Shown here: positions 10,001-18,690 of the stretch, in pieces
Layout: each line of letters begins with the position of its first letter
Numbering within the stretch: position 1 is the stretch's first letter
NCBI GenBank assembly: GCA_945861635.1
Contig: CAMAWH010000006.1
Location: 1 to 64,000 of the forward strand
DNA length: 64,000 bases
From: Klebsiella pneumoniae
Lineage (GTDB): Bacteria; Myxococcota_A; UBA796; SXON01
Direction: 5' to 3'
The notes under the pieces: model-generated
What the model saw: the letters and a program-made list of their open reading frames with translations, nothing else
Databases searched by the model: none
What the model was told of the DNA's origin: nothing
Translations under genes and position numbers: made by a program

Positions 10001-10453
10001 GACCACCATGTCGAGCGCGGGCACGTCGTCCAGCGCGCCCACGAAACTCGGCAACGCGAACGCATGTGCATCCAGCGCGCTGATCAAGTTCGAACCCGCG
10101 CCGAGGTCAATGGAATCCACGTCCAACATCAGCAATGAGCCACCGGAAAAGTCCACCCACGGATTTCCGTTCGTGATGGCAAGCACCGAGCCATCGCCTA
10201 CCCAACGCATATCGGTCGGGCCGGCAAGGCACGTGCCGATGCCGATCTGGCCGTAATCGTAGATGCCTTCGGGGTACACCGCGCACCCCCCAAGGTCGGG
10301 GAGCGGGGCGTCGCGGACGCAAGCAAACAACAGGGAGAGGATCAGGGAGCACCCAGAAGCGTGAACGGCGTGAGCGGAATCAAAGCATGCCCAACGCAGC
10401 GTGCGCTGCCGCGAGCCGGGCAACCGGGACGCGGAACGGGCTGCAGGACACAT
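7046..10453 (-). CDS. Large beta-propeller lipoprotein with GH43-like repeats
   Basis: About 1,100 residues. The middle contains repeats such as GVWYLYYDGGDGTTQSIGMA, YYAGRNHGVVTIGRAESSDG and IRLWYTAFDGDRYRIGAADS. These match blades of five-bladed GH43/62-type or arabinanase-like propellers and usually bind glycans. The C-terminal part (YVTNFNDDSVSCIDL-like) is a YncE/cytochrome-cd1-type propeller. The start is uncertain: ATG 10453 gives a long odd leader overlapping ppdK, while the sequence LILSLLFAC encoded from CTG 10345 would be a lipobox very like those of neighbouring lipoproteins. Probably exported and lipidated. Catalysis is doubtful because I could not identify a full GH43 acidic triad. 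Confidence 0.75.
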   Translation of the reverse strand: MCPAARSASRLPGSRQRTLRWACFDSAHAVHASGCSLILSLLFACVRDAPLPDLGGCAVYPEGIYDYGQIGIGTCLAGPTDMRWVGDGSVLAITNGNPWVDFSGGSLLMLDVDSIDLGAGSNLISALDAHAFALPSFVGALDDVPALDMVVVTDRYSGEARTRESNDLLHFIDVSDPSTPRGADVAEDGDTLSIGYDPSAVVYDNQTEHAYVVNRTSHEVAIVDMSSTPFERVFPPGPGTLEDAEFVDEGSGSHAEFVELTIIPAALPDAHSWDLSWSEAAIRVWFPAEGGAYRVTGNGETWARSGLDLDLDVAETDGGVGGVSDPSFLLESGELARMVFLDDGAIRAADDIGFLGNWSFETGNLLNPRATEWDAFLGGPHLVQSNGVWYLYYDGGDGTTQSIGMAASPDGITFSRVGAVLTSDAGESLEDPFVSWDADLSRWRMWFTARGSDGSVSIGEAESVDLTTWTRSDAAIDAGEKPALGYANGRWHLYTQVNDGVGWALQEQTSVDGRTFGAARAETVAIEGVFDEAPGVAIQVQNEGTFRLTNESGEVFPLALTPGDRIDSANDGWRVRVAAGFVVGPDAAPDLGAGGLALSSVVRDTAYLTALGFDGASRIVAAERVDDNLFPLAVPALEPGAGGDFDTNAVSDPVVIEADGGLVMYYAGRNHGVVTIGRAESSDGLVWDAASKPILSATDSFESVEMRPGSVQVLDDGTIRLWYTAFDGDRYRIGAADSSDGVAFTRVPGPEAAWQFDGGAPGEWDDSGVRHPWVVREGDVDHLWFSGFDGDKWQLGYAARTSEGVWEESTDVDGVTRPIMAAKTGSFGTGGMLHPVALATAEGWEIWYTGEDAGVGRVGRAVAVEPDRLSRDTRMPTLADTWGFSSAPDANLTAISLDGVFDGQSLLATGCATIAVDQPRGFVYVGCKLTPMVFVLDVRDDSTESTADWNYLGVEAVLYAGTTTNGDSGFRTFYLDQSRDVLLGLSDDPEALYAIRVDDVLDDSTADFMKDRVLGMIALPRGNERDQGPSTQASVGPAAMAMHPDGRHLFVTNFNDDSVSCIDLALGPVGTLIAQADQVGENPGAILLTGDGRHGFVANYAGAVTAGHASSSLVVIDTDPESPDFMAATTWVVNQ

Positions 10454-13019
10454 AGTCAAGACCGATGGAGTGGAAGAAGGCCACGCCCGTCGGGTCACCA
10501 CCGTGTTCGCCACAAACACCAAGTTTGAGGCGAGGTTTCGCCGCCCGCCCACGCTCCGCGGCCATTTTCACGAGCTGCCCGACACCCTCGACGTCGAAAA
10601 CGGACAGGGGGGAGTTCTTGAGGACACCCTTTTGCAGGTAGTCACTGAAAAACTTGCCCATGTCATCTCGAGAGAAGCCGTAGGTCATCTGGGTCAAATC
10701 ATTCGTGCCGAAGGAGAAGAAGTCCGCGTGCGCCGCGATCTTGTCCGCGAGCACGCACGCTCGGGGCAGCTCGATCATGGTGCCGACCTTGTACTCAATC
10801 TTCACGTGGTTCTCGGTCAGGACGGCCTCCGCCGTTTCCTCGCACTGCGAACGACAGCGCGCCAGTTCGTCGGCCATGGACACGAGCGGGATCATGACCT
10901 CCGGCATGACGACAACGCCCTCCTTCGCCACCTGACAGGCCGCCTCGAAGATTGCGCGCACCTGCGTGTTGTAGACCTCAGGCGTCGTGACGCCGATCCG
11001 GCAACCGCGGTGACCCATCATCGGATTCGACTCGTGGAGTTGCTTCAGGCGCTCCTTCAACACCTCCGTGCGTACACCGAGGTCCTTCGCAACGGTGGAG
11101 ATCTCTTCTTCCCGGGAAGGAAGAAATTCGTGGAGCGGCGGATCGAGCAGGCGGATCGTGACGGGAAGACCATCCATGGCGCGAAAGATGTCCACGAAGT
11201 CGTTGCGCTGGATGGGCAGGACGAGGTTCAGCGCACGCTGCCTGCTGCGCTCGTCTTCCGCAAGGATCATCTGGCGCATCGCACGGAGCGCCGTCGGCTC
11301 GAAGAACATGTGCTCGGTCCGGCACAGGCCGATACCGATCGCGCCCAGACGGCGCGCATTTGCGGCGTCGGGACCCGTGTCCGCATTGGCGCGCACCTTC
11401 AGGCGCGCACGTTTGTCGGCCCAACTGAGCAGTTCGCCCATGGCGCCGGAGTCGGTCGGGGGGGCAAGCGTCGGAATCTCACCTTCGAATACCTCACCTG
11501 TTCCGCCGTCAATCGTGATCCAATCTCCACGCTTGACGACCGTGTCTCCCGCGTAGAACAGTTGGCGACCGTAATCCACGAGGATGTCGGTGCAGCCCAC
11601 CACGCACGGGCGACCCATTCCCCGGGCAACGACGGCAGCGTGCGACGTCTGGCCGCCGCGACTCGTCAAAATCCCCCGCGCAACCGTCATGCCCTGAATG
11701 TCTTCGGGCGAGGTTTCCAGGCGCACCAGAATGACCGCTTCCCCCTGCTCCGATAGCTCCTGCGCTTCCTCACTGTGAAATACGACTTTTCCGCTGGCCG
11801 CGCCGGGGCTCGCGTCCAACCCCTTGGCGATGCACTTGCGCTTGGCGTCCGGGTCGAGGACTGGACGAAGGACCATCTCCAACTCCCCAGCTTTTACGCG
11901 CTTGATCGCTTCCTCCTCGGTGATGGTGCCCTCGTGGACGAGGTCGACGACGATCTGCACCGACGCCGCCGGCGTACGCTTGCCCGTTCGCGTCTGCAGC
12001 ATGAAAAGGCGGCCCTCTTCGATGGTGAATTCGATGTCCTGCATGTCGCGGTAGTGCAGTTCCAACTTCGCCTGCACGGTGAACAATTCTTCGTAGACCT
12101 CGGGAAGGTACTCGGCCAGGGTCATGCCCGTTTCGATGCCTGCGTCTCGGTTGATCGGATTCGGTGTGTGCGTCCCGGCGACAACATCCTCCCCCTGCGC
12201 GTTCGGGAGCCACTCGCCAAAAAACATTTTCAGGCCCGACTTCGGGTTCCGCGTAAAGGCGACGCCAGTGGCCGATCGACCTCCCATGTTCCCGAACACC
12301 ATCGTCTGGATGTTGACGGCCGTTCCAACGTCATCCGGGATGCCGTTCGTCTTGCGGTAGTATCGAGCGCGTTGCCCGTTGAAGCTTCGAAATACGGCCT
12401 CGACCGATAGCTTCAGTTGGTCCCAGGGGTCCTCAGGAAAGCTACCGCTCGCCTCGATCACGATGACCTTCAGACGGCGTGTCATTTCCTGCAACTCGGG
12501 CACGCTCAAGGCCGAAACATTTCGGCCCGCCCGAATTTCATCGACGACACGCCCGAATTTCGTGTAGTGGATGCCCAGCACCACGTCCCCAAACATCGTG
12601 ACGAAACGGCGGTAGCTATCCCACGCAAATACAGGATTACCGGACCGAGTTGCCAAACCTTCGACGGTTGTGTCGTTGAGGCCGAGGTTCAGTACCGTAT
12701 CCATCATTCCCGGCATGGATTGCGGTGCGCCGGACCGGACCGAGAACAACAGCGGATTCGTCGGATCGCCAAAACGCCTGCCCATCCGCTCTTCCACCAG
12801 GGCGAGTCCAGCGCGTACCTGCTCCCAAAGCCCCTCGGGGTACTGTTCCCCGTGCTTGAACCAATGGTTACACGTATCCGTCGTGATCGTAAATCCGGGC
12901 GGGACAGGCAGGCCCAGCCGCGTCATTTCCGCGAGGCCGGCACCCTTGCCACCCAGAAGATTCTTCATGCTGCCATCGCCCTCGGCGATACCGTTTCCGA
13001 AGCTGTAAACCCACGTCAT
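10380..13019 (-). CDS. ppdK: Pyruvate, phosphate dikinase
   Basis: 879 residues, the usual family length. It converts pyruvate, ATP and phosphate to phosphoenolpyruvate, AMP and PPi, or runs the reverse in glycolysis. Visible parts: the N-terminal ATP-grasp domain (NLLGGKGAGLAEM, FSVRSGAPQSMPGMMDTVLN), the swivelling phosphohistidine domain with GGQTSHAAVVARGMGRPC (His near residue 457), and the C-terminal PEP/pyruvate barrel ending with GVCGEHGGDP, which holds the catalytic Cys. ATG 13019 is preceded by ggaa and gives the canonical WVYSFGNGIAEG N-terminus. It begins four bases after glyS; glyS-ppdK adjacency is seen in other bacteria. Confidence 0.97.
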   Translation of the reverse strand: MTWVYSFGNGIAEGDGSMKNLLGGKGAGLAEMTRLGLPVPPGFTITTDTCNHWFKHGEQYPEGLWEQVRAGLALVEERMGRRFGDPTNPLLFSVRSGAPQSMPGMMDTVLNLGLNDTTVEGLATRSGNPVFAWDSYRRFVTMFGDVVLGIHYTKFGRVVDEIRAGRNVSALSVPELQEMTRRLKVIVIEASGSFPEDPWDQLKLSVEAVFRSFNGQRARYYRKTNGIPDDVGTAVNIQTMVFGNMGGRSATGVAFTRNPKSGLKMFFGEWLPNAQGEDVVAGTHTPNPINRDAGIETGMTLAEYLPEVYEELFTVQAKLELHYRDMQDIEFTIEEGRLFMLQTRTGKRTPAASVQIVVDLVHEGTITEEEAIKRVKAGELEMVLRPVLDPDAKRKCIAKGLDASPGAASGKVVFHSEEAQELSEQGEAVILVRLETSPEDIQGMTVARGILTSRGGQTSHAAVVARGMGRPCVVGCTDILVDYGRQLFYAGDTVVKRGDWITIDGGTGEVFEGEIPTLAPPTDSGAMGELLSWADKRARLKVRANADTGPDAANARRLGAIGIGLCRTEHMFFEPTALRAMRQMILAEDERSRQRALNLVLPIQRNDFVDIFRAMDGLPVTIRLLDPPLHEFLPSREEEISTVAKDLGVRTEVLKERLKQLHESNPMMGHRGCRIGVTTPEVYNTQVRAIFEAACQVAKEGVVVMPEVMIPLVSMADELARCRSQCEETAEAVLTENHVKIEYKVGTMIELPRACVLADKIAAHADFFSFGTNDLTQMTYGFSRDDMGKFFSDYLQKGVLKNSPLSVFDVEGVGQLVKMAAERGRAAKPRLKLGVCGEHGGDPTGVAFFHSIGLDYVSCSPFRVPVARLAAAHAALGML

Positions 13020-13023
13020 GTTG

Positions 13024-15012
13024 TCATTCCGTCGAAAGGCGGGTGAAATCGGCGAGATTGGCGAAGATGCTGGTGGTGGCGGCCAGAAGTCCCATCCGAT
13101 TCGCGCGGACGGACGGGTCGTCACACATGACGAGAACGGCGTCGAAAAAACTGTCAAGCGCAGGGCGCAATGCCGCGAGTGCCGCGAGCGCGCCGGCAAC
13201 GTCATGCGTGCGCGGCACGGCGAGCAGCGCGACGGCCAGGTTGATCTCAGCCGGGTGCTCGAACAACGCCGAGGAAAACGAGATGGAACGGTGGTCCTTC
13301 ACCAGCCCCGCCGCCCGCCGGAACGCAATACGGATAGGACCGAACTCGCCCGAACGAACCATGTCCGACATCCGACGCACGCGCTCCGCAATATGGGCCA
13401 GGTCGGAACCGCCGGTTGCGATGACCGCTTCAATCAGATCCGTCGGATGGCCTTCCGCCTGCAATGTGGCACGCAAGCGGGCGAGGATGAATTCGGTAAC
13501 ATCCGCGCGATCCGCCCCGGCGAGCGAGCACAAGCTTGCGACGTCGCCGCTATGGCCGGCGTCGAGCACGATCGCGATGATGCCATTGGCAGCGCGTCGG
13601 AGACCTTGGGGGTCACCGCTGCCGGTCGGTTGCATACCCTTGGCGAAAGTCGAGTGGAGAAGCGTGATCCGCTCCGCCAACGCCAGTGCACGGCCTGCCG
13701 GCGTTACTGGCAACGAATCTCCCGTGAAACGAGGAAGGTAGTGCTCCTCGACGCCGAGGGCGTCGGTCAGGCCTTCCGCAGCGGCCAGCAGATAGCCGAC
13801 GTGTCCCTGAAGTTCTGGGAATTCCCCAACCATTTGCGTCGCGAGGTCACATTTGCAAACCGTGCCGATGGCGTGCACGGCACCGGGGTCCGCTTCGACG
13901 GCCGGCGCCAGAAGGCGGCCCGCTTCGGCCACGGCCGCTTGGCGCTCCGACATGGTCCCGAGGCCGCGGAGCCACACCATCCCCCTCAACTTCTCGCCGT
14001 GCTCCGCGAGCGACTTCCGGCGGTCCTCAGCGTAGAAGAACTTCGCATCGTGGAACCGCGCCGCGAGCACGCGCGCATTGCCCGAAGCGATGAGATCAGC
14101 ATCTCCGTGCGGATTGTTGCTTACGACGAGGAATTGGTGGGAGAGTCGGCCTTCACGGTACAGCGGGAAGTAGCGCTGGTGCACGCGCATCGCCTCGACG
14201 AGCAGCCGGGGCGGCAAGTCGAGCAAGGACGCCTCAAACTCCCCGACGATAACCGCCGGAAACTCCACCAGATTGACCACTTCCGCGATCAGCGCTTCGT
14301 CATGGCGCAGCTCCGCGCCGAGACGCTCCGCGGCCGATTCCAGGCCACGCACCATCACTCGACGCCGGTGTTCCGCATCGGCAAGCACGTCACGTTTGTT
14401 GAGCTCCGCGAGCCAGTGATTGGCGTTCCGAATTGCGAACGACTCCGGGTGCCAGAGCCAGTGCCCGACCGAGCAATCCCCGGTGATGACGCCCGCGACC
14501 GTGGCGTCGATCCGCATGCCATCGAGCACGGCAGCCACTCCATGAATCGGGCGACCAAACTTTACAATTCCGGATCCCCAGCGCATCGTCTTCTTGAACG
14601 GGATGGAGAGGATCGCCTCGGCAAGCCCGTCACCCACGATGCGCGCCGCCGATTCGCCGCCCTCCATCCTCCGCACCCCCATCACCACGCCCTTCGGCGT
14701 CGCCACCTGCTCCAACGCGGCGACCGTCGTGCCCATTTTTCGCGCGAATGCCTCCGCTGCGGGCGTGGCAACACCATCCTGGAAGGCCGTTGCCAACGGG
14801 GGTCCTGTAACGACGCGCTCCACGAGTGGACGGCGCGCCTCCACGCCCTCGAACGCGACGGCGATCCGACGCGGCGTCGAAAACAACCGCGGGGGATTCG
14901 GTGCGAGGGATCCGAGCAGCTTCGTTAGGTTGGCCGCCAGCCCTTCCACGGCAGGTACGACGAATCGCGCGGGCAACTCCTCCGTACGGACCTCGACGAA
15001 AAGCTCAGCCAC
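13024..15012 (-). CDS. glyS: Glycine-tRNA ligase beta subunit
   Basis: 662 residues. GTG 15012 gives the canonical [16 protein letters not shown] start and overlaps the glyQ stop by eight bases, as is common for this pair. The central part carries [14 protein letters not shown] and the HD-like stretch [10 protein letters not shown]-type (here [18 protein letters not shown]). The C-terminus is the anticodon-recognition region ending [19 protein letters not shown]. The beta subunit recognises tRNA-Gly in the alpha2beta2 bacterial enzyme. Confidence 0.96.
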   Translation of the reverse strand: MAELFVEVRTEELPARFVVPAVEGLAANLTKLLGSLAPNPPRLFSTPRRIAVAFEGVEARRPLVERVVTGPPLATAFQDGVATPAAEAFARKMGTTVAALEQVATPKGVVMGVRRMEGGESAARIVGDGLAEAILSIPFKKTMRWGSGIVKFGRPIHGVAAVLDGMRIDATVAGVITGDCSVGHWLWHPESFAIRNANHWLAELNKRDVLADAEHRRRVMVRGLESAAERLGAELRHDEALIAEVVNLVEFPAVIVGEFEASLLDLPPRLLVEAMRVHQRYFPLYREGRLSHQFLVVSNNPHGDADLIASGNARVLAARFHDAKFFYAEDRRKSLAEHGEKLRGMVWLRGLGTMSERQAAVAEAGRLLAPAVEADPGAVHAIGTVCKCDLATQMVGEFPELQGHVGYLLAAAEGLTDALGVEEHYLPRFTGDSLPVTPAGRALALAERITLLHSTFAKGMQPTGSGDPQGLRRAANGIIAIVLDAGHSGDVASLCSLAGADRADVTEFILARLRATLQAEGHPTDLIEAVIATGGSDLAHIAERVRRMSDMVRSGEFGPIRIAFRRAAGLVKDHRSISFSSALFEHPAEINLAVALLAVPRTHDVAGALAALAALRPALDSFFDAVLVMCDDPSVRANRMGLLAATTSIFANLADFTRLSTE

Positions 15013-15919
15013 GCGGCACCAGTACGCGGCCGAACTCGGCATAGCGCTCGGCAAGCGGCACTCTAGCCTTCTCCCGATAGAGCTTGGCCGCGCCGCATGC
15101 CACCTCACGCACGCGTCCGATGTACCGCGCGCGCTCCGCAACGCTGATGGCCCCGCGCGCCTGCAGCATGTTGAACGTGTGGGAGGCATGCATGACACAT
15201 TCATACGCGGGAAGTGGCAGGCCCTGGCCGATCAGCCGATGGGCTTCCGCCTCCCACATGTCGAACGCCGGCGCCAGTTTGGCGGGGTCGGAGTTCTGGA
15301 AGTTGTCGACGGCTTGCTCCAGTTCGTTGCGCTGGTAAACGTCTCCGTAGGTGATAGCCCGCCGACCGCCGCGCGCCCTTACCCACGTAAGGTCGTATAC
15401 ATTATTGACATTCTGAAGGTACATCGCAAGACGTTCGAGGCCGTAGGTCAATTCCACCGGGATGGCGGCGAGTTCCACGCCGGCAACCTGCTGAAAGTAC
15501 GTGTATTGCGTGACTTCCATGCCATCCAGCCAGACTTCCCACCCGAGGCCCCAGGCACCGAGCGTCGGGCTCTCCCAGTCGTCCTCGACAAACCGCACGT
15601 CGTGCTTCTTCACGTCGAGGCCGATTGCTTCCAAACTACCAAGGTAGAGCGCCTGGATGTCGTCCGGGCTGGGCATCATCAGTACTTGGAATTGGTAGTA
15701 TTGGCCCAACCGATTCGGATTTTCGCCGTATCGCCCGTCCGTTGGACGTCGCGACGGCTGCACATACGCACAGGCCCATTCATCCGGATCGAGAGAGCGG
15801 AGGAACGTCGCCGGGTGGAACGTACCCGCGCCCATGGCCTGATCATAGGGCTGGAGGATCGCACAGCCCTGCTCCCCCCAGTACGTCTGCAGCGTCAAGA
15901 TCAGCTGCTGAAAAGTCAC
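15005..15919 (-). CDS. glyQ: Glycine-tRNA ligase alpha subunit
   Basis: 304 residues, class II catalytic subunit. GTG 15919 yields [19 protein letters not shown], matching the family N-terminus; an earlier in-frame start would add an unconserved leader. Motifs seen: [40 protein letters not shown] and the ATP/glycine-site segment [20 protein letters not shown]. It lies 69 bases downstream of a membrane protein gene and heads the glyQ-glyS-ppdK block. Confidence 0.96.
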   Translation of the reverse strand: MTFQQLILTLQTYWGEQGCAILQPYDQAMGAGTFHPATFLRSLDPDEWACAYVQPSRRPTDGRYGENPNRLGQYYQFQVLMMPSPDDIQALYLGSLEAIGLDVKKHDVRFVEDDWESPTLGAWGLGWEVWLDGMEVTQYTYFQQVAGVELAAIPVELTYGLERLAMYLQNVNNVYDLTWVRARGGRRAITYGDVYQRNELEQAVDNFQNSDPAKLAPAFDMWEAEAHRLIGQGLPLPAYECVMHASHTFNMLQARGAISVAERARYIGRVREVACGAAKLYREKARVPLAERYAEFGRVLVPRG

Positions 15920-15988
15920 GTTGTCCTCGCGGCGCCACCCTTTACCGACCCACCCCCCTGCTGTCAAGGCGCACAGACAGCGCGTGAC

Positions 15989-16927
15989 CTAGGTAAAAAC
16001 GTAGGGCGCACGGTCATCGTTCGTGACGACGATGACCCAGATTCCGACCGGGATCGCGACGAGGAAGCACGGCCCGAGACAGGGCAACATGCCGAGGACC
16101 GTAAGGACGCGAACCAGCGTTCGAGATTTTGCCCGCCGAAGGCGCATTCCGGCGAAAATCCATGCGACGAAGAAGGCACCGCCGGCCACCGCTTCCCCGA
16201 CCGGCCAGGCAAGCGCACGGAGGTCCTGCCCGCCCGACAACCACGCCAGCCAACCGCCGTAGGCGAGCAAGCCGCCGGACGTGAGCAGCGTGGACGCCGC
16301 GACCCAGATCATTACCTTTCCAACCGTACGAAGGCGCTGCTCGTACTCGATATACTCCGGACGACGCGCCGCCGGCTTCTCCTTGCGCGTCTGGTAGACG
16401 GTATCGACGCCCTTTCCCATGGTGATGAGGGCACCCTTGGCCGCAGGCGCTGCCGTCGTAAGCCACCAGTTATTCGCCGGCCCTTCTGTCAACTTCCGGC
16501 CGCGCGAGTAGAGGCCATCAAGCAAGTCTCCGAGCGCCGGGTCCGAGTGGGCGCCTGCCGGCGTGCCGATGCCCCGCATCTCCGATAGCCCAACCACGCC
16601 GCCCTGCGCCCGCCACGCGCGAAATGCGACGGTGTGTGCACGGACCGCATCCACAATCCCCGCGGACAAGGCTGGAAGTTTCGCCCCTACCCACGAGTGG
16701 AGGAACAACGTGTCGGGACAGCGGACGACGACCTGCGCTGCCGCGGGACCCACCACGATCTCAACCGTGTAGGTCCACAATTCGTCAGCGTCCACGCCGT
16801 CAAACAGCAGGAGAATTCCATCCTCCCCGCGCCGATAGCGGACATTTTCTGCGCTGAGTGCGCCGTTTACGTCCCCCTGACCGTCGAGCGTGTGGTCCGG
16901 AAGGCCGGCCTCGACAAAGCCACGCAA
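15989..16927 (-). CDS. Hypothetical membrane protein
   Basis: About 312 residues. The N-terminal two thirds is soluble, with patterns such as DGILLLFDGVDADELWTYTV and VVVRCPDTLFLHSWVG. The C-terminal third has two to four hydrophobic helices: MIWVAASTLLTSGGLLAYGG, AVAGGAFFVAWIFAG and VLTVLGMLPCLGPCFLVAIP. TTG 16927 is the first standard start. However, the frame is open and protein-like back to a stop near 16990, and CTG 16969 sits four bases after a perfect ggaggt, so the true N-terminus may be 14 residues longer. Function unknown. It may be the first gene of the glyQ operon. Confidence 0.65.
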   Translation of the reverse strand: MRGFVEAGLPDHTLDGQGDVNGALSAENVRYRRGEDGILLLFDGVDADELWTYTVEIVVGPAAAQVVVRCPDTLFLHSWVGAKLPALSAGIVDAVRAHTVAFRAWRAQGGVVGLSEMRGIGTPAGAHSDPALGDLLDGLYSRGRKLTEGPANNWWLTTAAPAAKGALITMGKGVDTVYQTRKEKPAARRPEYIEYEQRLRTVGKVMIWVAASTLLTSGGLLAYGGWLAWLSGGQDLRALAWPVGEAVAGGAFFVAWIFAGMRLRRAKSRTLVRVLTVLGMLPCLGPCFLVAIPVGIWVIVVTNDDRAPYVFT

Positions 16928-17004
16928 GAGCCAAGCAAACAGGTCATCAAACCCGGCGATGGCGTGCAGACAAACCTCCGACGCGGATGCTTATCTCCCG
17001 CGGC

Positions 17005-17039
17005 AAAAACGCGAAACCCCGCGCTGCAGGAGCGCGGGG
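17005..17039 (-). terminator. Rho-independent terminator
   Basis: A perfect nine-base-pair GC stem (17017-17025 with 17031-17039, five-base loop) is followed on the minus strand by gtttcgcgttttt. It lies just after the stop of the TM2-like gene and should end that transcript before the downstream membrane-protein gene. Confidence 0.85.
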
Positions 17040-17055
17040 CCCGTGTCAGGGACGA

Positions 17056-17352
17056 TCAGTCCTTGAAGATCATGTTGAGGAATTCGAGACCATTCTCGTT
17101 CTCCCCGATGGACTGGCCGCTCTGCAGCTTCTGGCCGAGGAGGTAGGCGTCGTACGCCGTGACCCACCCGAACATGACCAGGAACGAGCCGATGCCGCAG
17201 GTGATGATGGGAATGACAAGCGTGATCACCAGCGTGATCATCGCCTTCTTCTTCTGGCCCATCAGGAAGTAGCCGAGCGCACCGCAAAGAAAGAGGTTGC
17301 AGAGAGCGAAAACAATCGGGTTTGCATCAGGCTTGGAAATCATCTGGCCCAT
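17056..17352 (-). CDS. TM2-domain-like small membrane protein
   Basis: 98 residues with two transmembrane helices (about 13-31 and 38-62) joined by a short basic turn GQKKKA, and a soluble C-terminal tail. The pattern ALGYFLMGQKKKAMITL followed by a second hydrophobic helix resembles TM2-domain proteins. ATG 17352 is preceded by ggag at suitable spacing. It is monocistronic, with its own terminator. Function unknown. Confidence 0.75.
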   Translation of the reverse strand: MGQMISKPDANPIVFALCNLFLCGALGYFLMGQKKKAMITLVITLVIPIITCGIGSFLVMFGWVTAYDAYLLGQKLQSGQSIGENENGLEFLNMIFKD

Positions 17353-17513
17353 GGTTGTGTACTCCGGTGGGTGGCTGAGTCGAGTGACGGAAGCGGACGG
17401 TTCACACTGGCCGAGATGGCGCGGAGCGAAAGCCGCCGCGGTTTTAGTTCATGGCGCGGCGCATTACAAGGCGATGACGTAACAATTGTACGACTGCGCG
17501 ATACGAGCGGACG

Positions 17514-18077
17514 ATGGCTACGCTCGATTTCTGGTTCGACTACTCCTGCCCGTACGCGTATCTGGCCTCCACGCAGATCGAAGCGCTGGCGGCGCAGGCC
17601 GGCGCCCACATCGTCTGGAAGCCAATGCTTCTAGGCGGAGTTTTCTCGGCGATCGGCGCGCCACAGATCCTGCCGCTCTCCCCGCAGAAAGCGCGCTACC
17701 TGTTGGTCGACCAGCTCCGGTGGGCGGACGTGTACGGCGTCGAACTTCGTCATCCGCCGCAACACCCGAGGCGGACGGTCAGTGCCCTCCGCGCAACGCT
17801 CGCGCGGGCAAACGAACCCGCCATCATCCACGCGTTCTACCGTGCGTATTGGGTGGAAGGTCGCGCCATCGAGGACATCGATGTGGTGCGGGAGATCGCG
17901 GGGGACTGCGATTTGGAGTCGCAACGCGAACCGCTGCGTCGTAACACAGGAGAAGCCGTGGCCCTTGGCATCTTCGGAGCGCCGGCCATCGTCGTGAATG
18001 GAAGCATGTTCTGGGGCAACGATCGCTTGGAGATGGTCGCATCGGCGCTGACTGCGGCCAACGCGATGGTGACGTGA
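17514..18077 (+). CDS. 2-hydroxychromene-2-carboxylate isomerase-like (GST-kappa/DsbA fold), Cys variant
   Basis: 187 residues. The N-terminus FWFDYSCPYAYLAS, the cis-Pro loop IFGAPAIVVNG and FWGNDRLEMV match the HCCA isomerase/GST-kappa family, which has a thioredoxin fold and usually acts on glutathione-linked substrates. At the catalytic Ser position this protein has Cys (SCPY), and it lacks the second Cys of DsbA. It is translationally coupled to a paralogue (TGATG overlap). It could be a glutathione-dependent isomerase or transferase, or a monothiol oxidoreductase. Confidence 0.8.
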   Translation: MATLDFWFDYSCPYAYLASTQIEALAAQAGAHIVWKPMLLGGVFSAIGAPQILPLSPQKARYLLVDQLRWADVYGVELRHPPQHPRRTVSALRATLARANEPAIIHAFYRAYWVEGRAIEDIDVVREIAGDCDLESQREPLRRNTGEAVALGIFGAPAIVVNGSMFWGNDRLEMVASALTAANAMVT

Positions 18078-18667
18078 TGGGAGGCGGTCCGACCGTTGAC
18101 TTCTGGTTCGATTTTTCCTCTCCGTTTGCGTACCTCGCCTGCACGCAGATCGAAGCGATCGCGGCGCGCACGGGGGCGCAGGTACGATGGCGGCCGATGC
18201 TCCTCGGCGCGGTGTTTCGCGCGGTCGGGCAGGTCGATGTGCCGCTGCTGGGGATGGGCGCCGCGAAACAGACCTATTACGCGATGGAGTTGGACCGGTG
18301 GGCGGCGCGCTGGGGCGTGCCCTTCACGTTCAACCCGACCTTTCCCCTGCGCACCGTGACGCCGCTCCGAGCGTTTCTGGCACACCCGGATCCGCTGCCC
18401 TTTGCGCGCCGCGTTTTTCACGCCGCGTGGGCGGAAAGCCGAGATGTTGGCGACCCCTGCGTGCTAAGCGAGTGCGGCGCGCCTGACGACGTTCTGTCGC
18501 GCGTAGCAGAGCAGAGGCAGGCGCTGATCGACAGCACCCAGGCCGCGATTGACGCGGGCGTGTTCGGCGCGCCGGCGTTCGTCGTGAACGGCAGGTGGTT
18601 GTTCTGGGGGCAGGACCGGTTGGGGATGGTCGAACGGGCGCTGCTCGGTTGGATACCCCCGGCCTAA
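18077..18667 (+). CDS. 2-hydroxychromene-2-carboxylate isomerase-like, Ser variant
   Basis: About 196 residues and a tandem paralogue of the preceding gene. The motif FDFSSPFAYLA keeps the Ser expected in HCCA isomerases. The C-terminal GVFGAPAFVVNGRWLFWGQD and DRLGMVERAL are also typical. ATG 18077 overlaps the upstream stop by one base; GTG 18074 is an alternative one codon earlier. The pair may act on the same substrate or form a heterodimer. Confidence 0.82.
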   Translation: MGGGPTVDFWFDFSSPFAYLACTQIEAIAARTGAQVRWRPMLLGAVFRAVGQVDVPLLGMGAAKQTYYAMELDRWAARWGVPFTFNPTFPLRTVTPLRAFLAHPDPLPFARRVFHAAWAESRDVGDPCVLSECGAPDDVLSRVAEQRQALIDSTQAAIDAGVFGAPAFVVNGRWLFWGQDRLGMVERALLGWIPPA

Positions 18668-18690
18668 GTCCACGAAAACGGAAACGTCGG

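Noticed and set aside
13018-14928. Plus-strand open frame of 636 codons antisense to glyS
   Set aside because: Mirror frame of a canonical glyS; no ribosome site or protein-like motif.
14594-16588. Plus-strand open frame of 664 codons across glyQ/glyS and the adjacent membrane gene
   Set aside because: It is antisense to clear glyQ and glyS motifs and its composition (Arg/Pro/His-rich) is typical of GC-rich shadow frames.
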